From positions 1-49,600 of the forward strand of contig CAZIAK010000039.1 in the NCBI GenBank assembly GCA_964537035.1: a stretch of 49,600 nucleotides of DNA, written 5' to 3'. How positions within the stretch are numbered: position 1 is the stretch's first letter; each line of letters begins with the position of its first letter. A model generated the notes under the pieces. The model was not told the origin of the DNA, ran no database searches, and was given only the letters and a program-made list of their open reading frames with translations. The stretch comes from CAZIAK01 sp964537035. Lineage in GTDB: Bacteria; Planctomycetota; B15-G4. Position numbers and translations under genes: made by a program. Positions 25,101-33,015 of this stretch are shown here, in pieces.

Positions 25101-26224
25101 GCGCGGCGGAGACTGCGGGGGGGAGATCCGGTGGCGTCCCCCTGGCCGGGCTGGCCGCGGTGCTGTTGATCTTGGTGATCGACAACGTGGTCCCCAACGC
25201 GCCTGCCATCTGGGAGCTTCTCGTCGAACGGCGGAGCGAGCTGGGCCTGATCGAGCGGGGCGTTCTCTCTGATCGGTTCGAGTTGTTCCGCCTGAGCCCC
25301 AGACCTGCGCGTCCCGTGGCGCTGTATGTCATGGGCACAAGCCGCGCTCAGCAGGCCATTCGGCAGGTGGATGATCTCGGCGTGCCGGTGGACTACGCCA
25401 TGCTGACCCACCCGGGCATGCAGCCCTTCGAGATGCTCAACATCGCCCACGAGGTGGCGGCGAGCGAGCCGGACATCGTGGTGCTGGTGGCCTCGGTCTT
25501 CGACACGCACCGTCCCCTCTCGCTCGGAGCGCAGACTGCCCCGGGGAGCGTGGCTGCCCTGTGTGAGCTGCTGTCTGCGGTGACCCCGCAGTTCGCCTGG
25601 CAGCAGCGCGAGGTCATGCTCGAGCTGGCCTTGTCCGGGCTGCTGGACAGCTACCGCTTTCGCTCCCTCTACACCGCTGCCGGGCTGGGTCGCTGGCGCT
25701 ACTTCGGCAGCTCGCCCCCCGGCGATGGCATCACCAGGGGGCTGACGCCGCTGGTCTCCCACACCTTGGTGGACATGGACCGGGCCCTGGCTCAGACGCG
25801 CAAGCTGTTTCCCTTCGTGCCGGATCGCTCCCTGCTGCAAGAGATCCGCCTGGTGCAGGGTGTGACCGTGGGCACCCACGTGCCCATCCAGCGAGCGCTG
25901 TTGCGGCGCACCTGCGAGGTCTTGTCAGAGACTGGATGCGAGGTGGTCTTGGTGGAGGGACCGCTGCATCCCCTGGCGGACCGCTACCACGATGCTTCGG
26001 TGCGCCGGCACTTTCTGGTCTTCGCCAACGAGCTGCAGAGAGACCTCGGCGTGCGCGCCCTGACCCTGGAGCAGACCGGTCCCTTCGTTGCCGACGACTT
26101 CGCTGATCTGACCCACCTCAGCGAGCGTGGCAGCGAGAAGTTGGTGGCTGTCCTGCGGGAGACCCTGGCTCCCCTTGCGGCAGAACGGTGGGCCGGGCGC
26201 ACAGCGGCGACTCCTGCGAGGTAG
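25097..26224 (+). CDS. Membrane-anchored SGNH-type O-acyl transferase/esterase candidate
   Basis: This 375-residue protein has an N-terminal anchor (LAGLAAVLLILVIDNVVP) and a periplasmic SGNH-like domain: block I ALYVMGTSRAQQAI with serine, then IVVLVASVFDTHRPLSLG, VVLVEGPLHPLADRYHDASV, and the terminal D-x-x-H dyad in DDFADLTHLSERGSEKL. These residues fit an active AlgX/AlgJ-like or DUF1574-like acetyl-handling enzyme acting with the MBOAT protein two genes upstream. It overlaps the inactive-looking paralogue by ATGA, so the two are made together. Hydrolase activity instead of transfer is the alternative. Confidence 0.75.
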   Translation: MSAAETAGGRSGGVPLAGLAAVLLILVIDNVVPNAPAIWELLVERRSELGLIERGVLSDRFELFRLSPRPARPVALYVMGTSRAQQAIRQVDDLGVPVDYAMLTHPGMQPFEMLNIAHEVAASEPDIVVLVASVFDTHRPLSLGAQTAPGSVAALCELLSAVTPQFAWQQREVMLELALSGLLDSYRFRSLYTAAGLGRWRYFGSSPPGDGITRGLTPLVSHTLVDMDRALAQTRKLFPFVPDRSLLQEIRLVQGVTVGTHVPIQRALLRRTCEVLSETGCEVVLVEGPLHPLADRYHDASVRRHFLVFANELQRDLGVRALTLEQTGPFVADDFADLTHLSERGSEKLVAVLRETLAPLAAERWAGRTAATPAR

Positions 26225-26227
26225 ACT
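26222..26227 (+). promoter_or_regulatory. Possible -10 element of a leaderless transcript
   Basis: TAGACT lies 7 bases before the GTG start of the methyltransferase gene and overlaps the stop of the upstream gene. No Shine-Dalgarno sequence is present in the 7 bases. Confidence 0.3.
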
Positions 26228-26234
26228 CTGCCCC

Positions 26235-26972
26235 GTGAACCGTCGAGAGATCAGCAGCGAGCACGTGGCCGGGTTGTCATCCGTCGATGATGGCGACTAC
26301 TGGTGGTATGCCGTGCGCCAGGGTCACGTGATCTCAGCCATCCGTCGGCGCATGGGCAGCGCACCCCTCGACCATCTCGATCTGGGCTGCGGCGCGGGCG
26401 GCGTGATGGCAGCCCTGGCCAAGAACCTGTCTCCCCGGGAGCAGCACGGTCTGGACGGCACCGAAGAGGCCGTAGAGATCGCCAGGTCGCGCGGCCTCAA
26501 CGCCGAGTTCGCCGACTTTCGCCAGCCCCTGAGCCTGCCCTTTCAGCCGAACGTGGTGACCTGCCTCGACGTGCTGGAGCACCTTGAAGACCCCGTGCTC
26601 GCGTTGCGTCACCTGGGCGAGTCGGCGGCGCCGAGGGCCCTGTTGGTGGCCACCGTCCCCGCCATGCCGTCACTGCACAGCAACTGGGACGACCTCTGCG
26701 GCCACTTTCGGCGCTATACCCGCACGACCCTGGCCGAGCACCTGGCGGCTGGCGGTTTCGAGCTGCTGCGCATGCGCTACGCCTTCAGCTACTGCGTGCC
26801 ACCGGCCTGGTGGCAGCGGCGGGTGACCAAGGTCGTGCAGGAGGTCGAGTTCCCCGAGGTGTCGCCCCTGCTGAACCGGCTGCTGACGTGGGCCGGCACA
26901 GCGGAGCGACTCGTGGGCAGCCCGCTGCCCTTGGGCACATCTTTGGTGGCAGAGGCCCGGCTCAAGAGCTGA
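26235..26972 (+). CDS. Class I SAM-dependent methyltransferase
   Basis: The 245-residue product starts at GTG 26235 with NRREISSEHVAGL. It has the Rossmann motif I LDLGCGAGGVMAALAK, the acidic motif II region (HGLDGTEEAVEIARSRG), and motif IV VVTCLDVLEHLEDPVLALRH followed by RALLVATVPAMPSLHSNWDD. The FRRYTRTTLAEHLAAGGFEL segment is typical of methyltransferases acting on polysaccharide or lipid precursors. The N-terminal DDGDYWWYAVRQ resembles the same group. It lies 10 bases after the SGNH gene, so a role in modifying the same glycan is plausible but unproven. The acceptor is unknown. Confidence 0.8.
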   Translation: MNRREISSEHVAGLSSVDDGDYWWYAVRQGHVISAIRRRMGSAPLDHLDLGCGAGGVMAALAKNLSPREQHGLDGTEEAVEIARSRGLNAEFADFRQPLSLPFQPNVVTCLDVLEHLEDPVLALRHLGESAAPRALLVATVPAMPSLHSNWDDLCGHFRRYTRTTLAEHLAAGGFELLRMRYAFSYCVPPAWWQRRVTKVVQEVEFPEVSPLLNRLLTWAGTAERLVGSPLPLGTSLVAEARLKS

Positions 26973-27050
26973 GCGGCCGCAGCCTGGGCCCCGTCGCTCA
27001 CCAGCTTCCGTCGCGGCCTTTGCACAAGACAGTGCGCAGAGACCCCGCGG

Positions 27051-27620
27051 TCATTGACGGGTGAGCGCGTTGCCGTCCGTGTGGTCGAACTTGCGACCGT
27101 AGATGTCGAGCTGCGTGGTCTCGTTGTAGGTGAGTTTGTCCCCGTCGATGGTCAGGCGGTGGTTGAAGGCGAGGGTGGTGGCCTTGTCGCGCATGAACGG
27201 TGACTGCACCAGGCCCCAGTCTGGGTCGCCGAGTTTCGCGGCGACCTCGAGCGTCACAGGGCCTTCGCCGTTGTTGGCGCTGTCGTGGGTGCCTCCGGCG
27301 AGCACGCACACCGCGCGGGGGATGGTCACGGACTGCATGACCACGCCCGCCGCCGCGTCCCACATCCAGTAGCCGGTCTGGTCATGAAAGATCTCGTCGT
27401 TCGACTTGCGTCGGACGATCTGCAGGTAGCGCACCGTGGCCAGCGTCTGCACCTCTGCGTTCTCAGCATCCCCGCTGGCCTCGAACACGATGGTCTCGTA
27501 GTAGGGGCTCTCTTCGGTGCCGTCCGGTTCGGGAGACACATCCAGGCCCTTGTCGCCTTTCCAGGTGCCGATCAGGCCCGCCAGGGGGCCGTAGTCGATG
27601 TCGTGTTTCTCGTCGGTCAT
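27051..27620 (-). CDS. Nitrobindin-like heme-binding beta-barrel protein
   Basis: I start at the ATG at 27620 (MTDEKHDIDYGPLAGLIGTW), which matches family N-termini; an upstream in-frame ATG at 27710 would add 30 unrelated residues. The 189-residue product is a ten-stranded barrel type: GTWKGDKGLDVSPEPDG, SPYYETIVFEASGD, LATVRYLQIVRRKSND, DQTGYWMWDAAAGVVMQSV, IPRAVCVLAGG and a C-terminal YGRKFDHTDGNALTRQ that supplies a candidate heme-ligand histidine. Relatives bind heme b and handle nitric oxide or peroxynitrite. It is divergent from oxyR across 107 bases, which suggests redox control. Confidence 0.78.
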   Translation of the reverse strand: MTDEKHDIDYGPLAGLIGTWKGDKGLDVSPEPDGTEESPYYETIVFEASGDAENAEVQTLATVRYLQIVRRKSNDEIFHDQTGYWMWDAAAGVVMQSVTIPRAVCVLAGGTHDSANNGEGPVTLEVAAKLGDPDWGLVQSPFMRDKATTLAFNHRLTIDGDKLTYNETTQLDIYGRKFDHTDGNALTRQ

Positions 27621-27727
27621 GGGAGTTCTCGCGCTGACGGGGGATGTCTGGTACCGCCATACCATCGGACTTCTGCTGTGATCCGTCCAATCGCATTTAT
27701 TGATGCTCATGATAGGCTGAGCCGATC
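27621..27727. promoter_or_regulatory. Divergent control region between nitrobindin-like gene and oxyR
   Basis: These 107 bases hold both promoters. The stretch 27690-27718 is much more AT-rich than its surroundings and has a partial dyad, ATG-CT-CAT, within a T-N11-A-type setting, as LysR regulators prefer. TAGGCT at 27713-27718 lies 9 bases before the oxyR ATG with no Shine-Dalgarno sequence, a possible -10 element. I could not fit the full OxyR consensus. Confidence 0.4.
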
Positions 27728-28624
27728 ATGGACTTGCCCACCACACGCCAGCTCGAGTGCTTTGTCGCTGTGGCGAAGACGTTGCACTTTCGTCAGGCCG
27801 CCGAGCTCTGCCATGTGACCCAGCCAGCGCTCAGCGCGCAGATCCAGCAGCTGGAGGCCTTGCTCGGAGTCAGGCTCTTCGAGCGCGACCGTCGTTCCGT
27901 GTTGTTGACTGCGGCAGGCGCGCTGTTGGTGGAGCGCTCCCGTGGCATCCTGGGAGATTTGCGCGAACTCGCCGAGGCCAGCGCTCAGTTCAAGCAGCCC
28001 CTGTGCGGCACCTTGCGCCTCGGGGTCATCCCCACGGTAGCCCCATACCTGTTGCCCCGGGCATTGAGGGCGGTTCACAAGCGCTACCCGCAACTGCAGG
28101 TCCTGCTCCGCGAAGACCAGACGGCACGGTTGCTGGAGCGACTGACTGAGGGAGACCTCGACGTGCTCCTGCTCGCGCTGGAGGTCGAGCTTGGCGACGT
28201 GGAGACCCTGCCCCTGCTGACAGATCCGTTTCTGCTCGCCGTCCCTCCCGGCCACCGACTGGCCCGGCGCAAACGAGTGAAGGAGCGCGACCTCGACGAC
28301 GAGCAGCTGCTGTTCCTCGATGACGGGCACTGCCTGCGGGATCAGGCCCTCGCCGTGTGCGCGCGCAACGGTGCTCGCGAGGTGGACGACTTTCGCGCCA
28401 CCAGCTTGGCCACGTTGGTGCAGATGGTCTGCGGCGGGGTCGGCATGACATTGCTGCCAGAGCTTGCGGCGAAGGTCGAGGCGAAGGCTGAGAGTCGCCT
28501 CACGTTGATCCCGTTTGCAGGCAAGAAACCCGGCCGCACCATCGGCCTGGCCTGGCGGTCGTCGTCGCTGCGCAGCCCGGAGTTCGAGCTGTTCGGCGAG
28601 GCCGTCCGCAGCGCACTGGGCTGA
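27728..28624 (+). CDS. oxyR: Hydrogen-peroxide-sensing LysR regulator OxyR
   Basis: The 298-residue product has a LysR winged helix (LECFVAVAKTLHFRQAAELC, VTQPALSAQIQQLEALLG, VRLFERDRRSVLLTAAG) and a regulatory domain. The region LLFLDDGHCLRDQALAVCAR carries both redox cysteines, nine residues apart, as in E. coli OxyR Cys199 and Cys208. DDFRATSLATLVQMVCGGVG and MTLLPELAA complete the OxyR pattern. Oxidation by peroxide forms the disulfide and switches target promoters on. An extra cysteine lies in MVCGG. The neighbouring divergent nitrobindin-like gene is a likely target. Confidence 0.92.
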   Translation: MDLPTTRQLECFVAVAKTLHFRQAAELCHVTQPALSAQIQQLEALLGVRLFERDRRSVLLTAAGALLVERSRGILGDLRELAEASAQFKQPLCGTLRLGVIPTVAPYLLPRALRAVHKRYPQLQVLLREDQTARLLERLTEGDLDVLLLALEVELGDVETLPLLTDPFLLAVPPGHRLARRKRVKERDLDDEQLLFLDDGHCLRDQALAVCARNGAREVDDFRATSLATLVQMVCGGVGMTLLPELAAKVEAKAESRLTLIPFAGKKPGRTIGLAWRSSSLRSPEFELFGEAVRSALG

Positions 28625-28681
28625 TCTCCGGTCGGGGCGGGCTGACCAAGGAGAAGGCCTCAGGCCCATGGCACGGTGTCA

Positions 28682-28819
28682 TCAGAGGCTGTTGAGCAGG
28701 GCAGCCCCGAGCGCGTCTGGGTCGTGTTTGCTGTCTCCGGCCTGCTTCTGGATGGCCTCAAGATCAAGAAACACCCGCCTTGAAGCCGTTCTCAACGGCT
28801 CGCTGACATGAACCGCCAT
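28682..28819 (-). CDS. Small protein of 45 residues, unknown function
   Basis: This short frame runs from ATG at 28819 to TGA at 28682. AGAGGTG lies about 12 bases upstream. The product begins MAVHVSEPLRTASRR, continues VFLDLEAIQKQAGDSKHDPD and ends ALGAALLNSL. The sequence has the amphipathic, charged composition of a real small protein and not of a chance frame, and it has no membrane helix. It lies alone on the minus strand between oxyR and the collagen-like gene. A hairpin, AGCCGTT-CTC-AACGGCT (28787-28803), lies within its codons. No family is recognised. Confidence 0.45.
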   Translation of the reverse strand: MAVHVSEPLRTASRRVFLDLEAIQKQAGDSKHDPDALGAALLNSL

Positions 28820-28971
28820 TCACGACGATTCACCTCTTGCCGCGATGTGACAGAAAGCACACGGAAAGTGAGAGCGTGATATGCTCCGAAACAGCGCCAG
28901 GGCCCTGTGGGTGTGGACCTTTGGATCAGCGGCCTTGGCTGAGAACTGGGGGAGTCATTTTGGAGAACACC

Positions 28972-31900
28972 ATGAGCTTTACATCTCTGCGCACGCCCAG
29001 CCGGTCTGTCGCGATCGCGGTCGCCATCATCTCTCAACTGATCGCAGGTCCATCGGCGTTCGGGTGGAGCGAGATGCCAGGGGAGGTCGTTGCGCTCGTG
29101 CGCTTGATCGACGTGACCGGGGACGGGAAGCCCGACAAGATCAGCCTTGGTAGCGAGGGTGAGGTCACGGTCGCCATCCATACAGGTGGCCAGACCTACG
29201 AGACGGTGCGACAGACGCTGCCGCTCGTTCACGTGTCAAACATCCTGTCCGCTGACCTGAACCGCGATGGTCTGACCGACCTCTACCTGGTGTCGTCCAC
29301 CAACAACGTGGCCTTGGTCGGCGACGGGGCCGGAGGGTTTTTCGACGCGACAGAAGACCTGGGCCTGGCCGACGGAGGCTGGGGTGTGAGTGCAGAGCAG
29401 CTGGATGCAGACGATGATGGGCTGCCCGACCTGCTGCTGCACAACCACGCGGGAGATGTGCTCTTTTGGTCCCGTCCCAACGGTGGCTATGACCTCGCCT
29501 GGAAGCAGTCAGCGAGTGGCCTGTCACCCAGCGCCCAGAAGCTCGCAGAGTTCCTCGCGTCGGCGAGCGCCGCCGGTTCTAACGCGCACGACGTCTTCGT
29601 ACTCTTCTCGATCCAGACGGTGTTGGACGCCTACGATTTCTTCTACATCAACGACGGCCTCGACGAGGTGGACACCAACGACATCCTTGATGGCTCACTT
29701 CAGGGCCCCGATGTCTCGACATCAGTCGGTGATGTCACTCATGTGGGAGGCAACGTTGGCCTGGGGACCTCCACGCCGGCTGCTCAACTTGACGTCGCCG
29801 GCGATGTGGCCATCAACGGTGCCGTGGTGATCAACGCAGGAGGGGAATGGATTGGTAATCCCGCAGGTCTACAGGGCCCGGTGGGTCCGACAGGTCCTGC
29901 TGGCGCTGATGGTGCGGACGGTGCGCAAGGCCCGACGGGTTTGACGGGCCCCGCGGGTGCAGCCGGAGCTGATGGTGTGGATGGCGCGCAAGGCCCGATG
30001 GGTTTGACGGGTCCCGCTGGCGCTGCTGGCGCCGATGGTGTGGACGGCGCGCAAGGGCCGATGGGTTTGACGGGTCCTGCTGGTGCAGCCGGAGCTGATG
30101 GTGCCGATGGCGCGCAGGGCCCGGTCGGTTTGACAGGTCCTGCGGGTGCAGCCGGAGCGGATGGTGTGGACGGCGCGCAAGGGCCGATGGGTTTGACAGG
30201 TCCCGCTGGTGCTGCTGGCGCCGATGGTGTGGATGGCGCGCAGGGACCGATCGGCTTGACAGGTCCCGCGGGTGCTGCTGGCGCCGATGGTGCGCAAGGC
30301 CCGATGGGTTTGACGGGTCCCGCTGGCGCTGATGGTGCGGACGGTGCGCAAGGCCCGATCGGCTTGACAGGTCCCGCGGGTGCTGCTGGCGCCGATGGTG
30401 TGGACGGCGCTCAAGGCCCGGTGGGCTTGACGGGCCCCGCGGGTGCGGCCGGAGCTGATGGTGTGGACGGTGCGCAAGGCCCGGTCGGTTTGACAGGTCC
30501 CGCGGGTGCAGCCGGAGCTGATGGTGTGGACGGCGCGCAAGGCCCGATGGGTCTGACAGGTCCCGCAGGACCTGCTGGCGCCGATGGTGTGGACGGTGCG
30601 CAGGGCCCGATCGGCTTGACAGGTCCCGCGGGTGCTGCTGGTGCCGATGGTGCGCAAGGCCCGATGGGTTTGACGGGTCCCGCGGGTGCAGCTGGCGCCG
30701 ATGGTGTGGATGGCGCGCAAGGCCCGATCGGTCTGACGGGTCCCGCGGGTGCAGCCGGCGCTGATGGTGCCGACGGTGCGCAAGGCCCGACGGGTTTGAC
30801 GGGTCCCGCTGGCGCCGATGGTGCGGACGGTGCGCAAGGCCCGGTGGGCTTGACGGGCCCCGCGGGTGCAGCCGGCGCCGATGGTGTGGACGGCGCGCAA
30901 GGCCCGATCGGCTTGACAGGTCCCGCTGGTGCTGCTGGCGCCGATGGTGTGGATGGCGCGCAGGGACCGATGGGTCTGACAGGTCCTGCTGGTGCCGATG
31001 GTTCGGATGGACCCCAAGGTCCGATCGGCATGACGGGCCCCGCTGGAGCAGACGGCCTGGACGGCGCGCAGGGCCCCGCAGGCGCCGATGGCATGGATGG
31101 TGCTCAGGGTCCGGCTGGGCCGGCTGGCGTGTCGTTCGTGCGCACGGCCTTGGTCGCCGGTGACGGGTCGGACGCGGCCAACGGGCTCGCGCTGCTGAGC
31201 GCACTCAGTGGGATCACCGCGAGCGCGGCCGACCCCTGGGTGCTGAAGCTGGAGCCAGGCATCTACGACCTGGGCGGGGCGCAGCTCGTGCTGCAGCCCT
31301 TCATTGACCTGGAGGGTTCCGGGGAAACGGTGACGCGCATCAAGGGTTCCCGGAACCTGAGCGGCGTCGTGCTCGGGGCCAACGACTCACAGACGCGCCT
31401 TCTCACCATCGAAGGCGAGGGCCTGGGCACTCCGATTTGCTTCCAGGCGGCCAACACATCGCCGAGCCTGTCTCAGGTGACCCTGTTCGCCAACGCAACT
31501 GGTAGCGCGCGAGGTTTGCAGCACAGCGGGAATGCGTCTGTTGATCTCGACCGGGTCACGGTTGATGTCAGGGGTCCCTCCACTGTGTTCGGTATCTACG
31601 GAACACCAGGCTCGGGACTTGCTGCCGAGCTGCGGGTCCATGACTCCTCGGTCAAGGTGACCAATACCGGTGGCGGCCTGGCCAGCGGCATCCTCTACTC
31701 CGGCACAGGGCGGCAGGTCATCAGCGACAGCCGGATCGAGTCGATCTCCTCCTCCGCCAGTGGCGTCTATGGAGTGCGCCAGTTCAACGTGGCCGCGACG
31801 ACCGAAATCTCGAACTCCCTGATCCTGTCGAGGCTTGTGGGGTTGAGCGACAACTTCGGTGGGACCATCAGGGCCTCCAACTGTCTCATCGACGCACCCA

Positions 31901-32469
31901 CCGAGCTGGAGCAACTGGGAGGCGGCATCCTCTCCACCTTCGATTGTCTTGATGAGTTGGGGCAAGCGGTGGGAGACAACCGGGGCTGGTCTCGGACGGG
32001 CGCCATCGTCAGCCTCACCGATGTGGGCGACACCGTGGGCATCGGCACGGGAGCGCCGACGTTTACCCTCGAAGTGAATGGCACGGCGGGCAAGCCCGGT
32101 GGCGGCAGCTGGTCCAACTCGTCGGACCGGCGGCTGAAGAAGAACATCGCAGACATGGAGGGCGTGCTGGACCGTCTGCTGAAGCTGCGCGGTGTCACCT
32201 ACGAGTACATTGATCCCGAGGCGATCCGGGAGCTGCCTGGGACGCGCCTGGGCATGATCGCCCAGGAGGTCGAAGAGGTGTTCCCCGATTGGGTGCACAC
32301 CGCTGACGGCTACAAGCGGCTCACCTATCGTGGCTTCGAAGCGCTCACCGTGGAGGCCTTGCGCGAGCTGCGGCAGGAGAAGGACGATGAGATCGCCGAG
32401 CTGCAAGAGCAGTTGGACGCACTCACGCGCCGCCTCGACTCACTGCCGTGGGCGGGCGACACGCCCTGA
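28972..32469 (+). CDS. Secreted collagen-like fibre with S74 endosialidase-type chaperone
   Basis: The ATG at 28972 has GGAG six bases upstream and gives a signal peptide (SVAIAVAIISQLIAGPSAFG); an in-frame start at 28837 does not. The 1165-residue protein has FG-GAP-like calcium-type repeats at 47-165 (DVTGDGKPD, DLNRDGLTD, DADDDGLPD), a trimer-type neck (GNVGLGTSTPAAQLDVAGD), about 139 Gly-X-Y triplets (302-719), a probable beta-helix (about 735-1010) with N, D, S and G ladders, and a C-terminal S74 chaperone with SSDRRLKKNI (catalytic Ser about 1051, Lys about 1056) and GMIAQEVEEVFPDWV. A coiled coil (EKDDEIAELQEQLDALTRRL) follows. S74 domains fold trimeric fibres and then cut themselves off. 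It is probably a surface adhesin or matrix fibre; a prophage tail fibre is possible, but no phage genes are near. Confidence 0.85.
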   Translation: MSFTSLRTPSRSVAIAVAIISQLIAGPSAFGWSEMPGEVVALVRLIDVTGDGKPDKISLGSEGEVTVAIHTGGQTYETVRQTLPLVHVSNILSADLNRDGLTDLYLVSSTNNVALVGDGAGGFFDATEDLGLADGGWGVSAEQLDADDDGLPDLLLHNHAGDVLFWSRPNGGYDLAWKQSASGLSPSAQKLAEFLASASAAGSNAHDVFVLFSIQTVLDAYDFFYINDGLDEVDTNDILDGSLQGPDVSTSVGDVTHVGGNVGLGTSTPAAQLDVAGDVAINGAVVINAGGEWIGNPAGLQGPVGPTGPAGADGADGAQGPTGLTGPAGAAGADGVDGAQGPMGLTGPAGAAGADGVDGAQGPMGLTGPAGAAGADGADGAQGPVGLTGPAGAAGADGVDGAQGPMGLTGPAGAAGADGVDGAQGPIGLTGPAGAAGADGAQGPMGLTGPAGADGADGAQGPIGLTGPAGAAGADGVDGAQGPVGLTGPAGAAGADGVDGAQGPVGLTGPAGAAGADGVDGAQGPMGLTGPAGPAGADGVDGAQGPIGLTGPAGAAGADGAQGPMGLTGPAGAAGADGVDGAQGPIGLTGPAGAAGADGADGAQGPTGLTGPAGADGADGAQGPVGLTGPAGAAGADGVDGAQGPIGLTGPAGAAGADGVDGAQGPMGLTGPAGADGSDGPQGPIGMTGPAGADGLDGAQGPAGADGMDGAQGPAGPAGVSFVRTALVAGDGSDAANGLALLSALSGITASAADPWVLKLEPGIYDLGGAQLVLQPFIDLEGSGETVTRIKGSRNLSGVVLGANDSQTRLLTIEGEGLGTPICFQAANTSPSLSQVTLFANATGSARGLQHSGNASVDLDRVTVDVRGPSTVFGIYGTPGSGLAAELRVHDSSVKVTNTGGGLASGILYSGTGRQVISDSRIESISSSASGVYGVRQFNVAATTEISNSLILSRLVGLSDNFGGTIRASNCLIDAPTELEQLGGGILSTFDCLDELGQAVGDNRGWSRTGAIVSLTDVGDTVGIGTGAPTFTLEVNGTAGKPGGGSWSNSSDRRLKKNIADMEGVLDRLLKLRGVTYEYIDPEAIRELPGTRLGMIAQEVEEVFPDWVHTADGYKRLTYRGFEALTVEALRELRQEKDDEIAELQEQLDALTRRLDSLPWAGDTP
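29875..31128 (+). repeat. Collagen-type coding repeat, 18- and 21-residue units
   Basis: About 20 units encode GPxGLTGPAGAAGADGVDGA plus Q (21 residues, 63 bases) or a shorter 18-residue form lacking one triplet; x is M, V, I or T. DNA copies differ mainly at synonymous sites (GGT/GGC, GTC/GTG). The last units degrade (SDGPQ, LDGAQ, MDGAQ) before GPAGPAGVS. No residues other than Gly occur at every third place across the array, so it can form an uninterrupted triple helix. Confidence 0.93.
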
Positions 32470-32473
32470 GGCC

Positions 32474-32884
32474 TCAGAGCGACTGTCTGTCTGAGTAGCC
32501 CGTGTCCACGTGGTGCCAGGCGATGAACTCGTCCTCGCCGCGCTTCCAGCAGAGAAAGACCAGCTGGCCCTCGTGCACGTGGTACAGGTCGACCAGTCCG
32601 AGATGGACGTCTTTGACCACGGCGCCCGACTCGCCCAGGGTCTGCACCATGCCCCCGACGGTCTTCTCCAGTTCTTCGAGCTCGGTGACCAGGGCTCGCG
32701 CCTCGCCATGGTCAGGGCAGTCGCTGGCGTGCAGGCCGGTGCCCCAGATCATCTCGAGGGCGTTGAGCTTGATCTTGGCCAGGCGCAGTTTCTCACGGTG
32801 TTCATCGATCTCGTCGAAGGCCTGCTCGAGAGTGGGCACGATCTCGTTGGCTTCGTCGATGGTGAAGACGCGGGGGCCAGCCAT
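32474..32884 (-). CDS. DUF2203 family protein
   Basis: The 136-residue product follows the DUF2203 pattern. An N-terminal FTIDEANEIVPTLEQAFDEI resembles the TRLEEANALLP-like start. A helical middle (REKLRLAKIKLNALEMIWG) precedes GESGAVVKDVHLGLVDLYHV, and then LVFLCWKRGEDEFIAWHHVD and TGYSDRQSL end the protein. The CW-x-x-GE and WH-x-VD-x-G motifs are diagnostic. Function is unknown in the literature I recall. It converges on the collagen-like gene with only four bases between stops and is divergent from the dipeptidase gene, 131 bases away. Confidence 0.85.
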   Translation of the reverse strand: MAGPRVFTIDEANEIVPTLEQAFDEIDEHREKLRLAKIKLNALEMIWGTGLHASDCPDHGEARALVTELEELEKTVGGMVQTLGESGAVVKDVHLGLVDLYHVHEGQLVFLCWKRGEDEFIAWHHVDTGYSDRQSL

Positions 32885-33000
32885 GGTGGGCTCGTCGGTG
32901 AGGAGAGAGAGGGTGGGGCGGCGGAGCGATCGGGCTCACCGTATGCCGCCGGAGAGGCTCCCGTCCAGGGCCGAGCTTTTCGGGGGTCGTGGCCCTGACG

Positions 33001-33006
33001 CATACT
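33001..33006 (+). promoter_or_regulatory. Possible -10 element of a leaderless transcript
   Basis: CATACT lies 9 bases before the dipeptidase ATG in a GC-rich setting; the intervening bases GGGCTCACC contain no Shine-Dalgarno sequence. Confidence 0.3.
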
Positions 33007-33015
33007 GGGCTCACC

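Noticed and set aside
29875..31128. Repeat array considered as a CRISPR
   Set aside because: Units are in-frame coding, contiguous without unique spacers, and translate as Gly-X-Y.
29831..31204. Long minus-strand frames opposite the collagen repeat
   Set aside because: They are periodic mirrors of the Gly-X-Y codons in other frames, with low-complexity Arg/His/Pro or Thr/Gly products and no start context.
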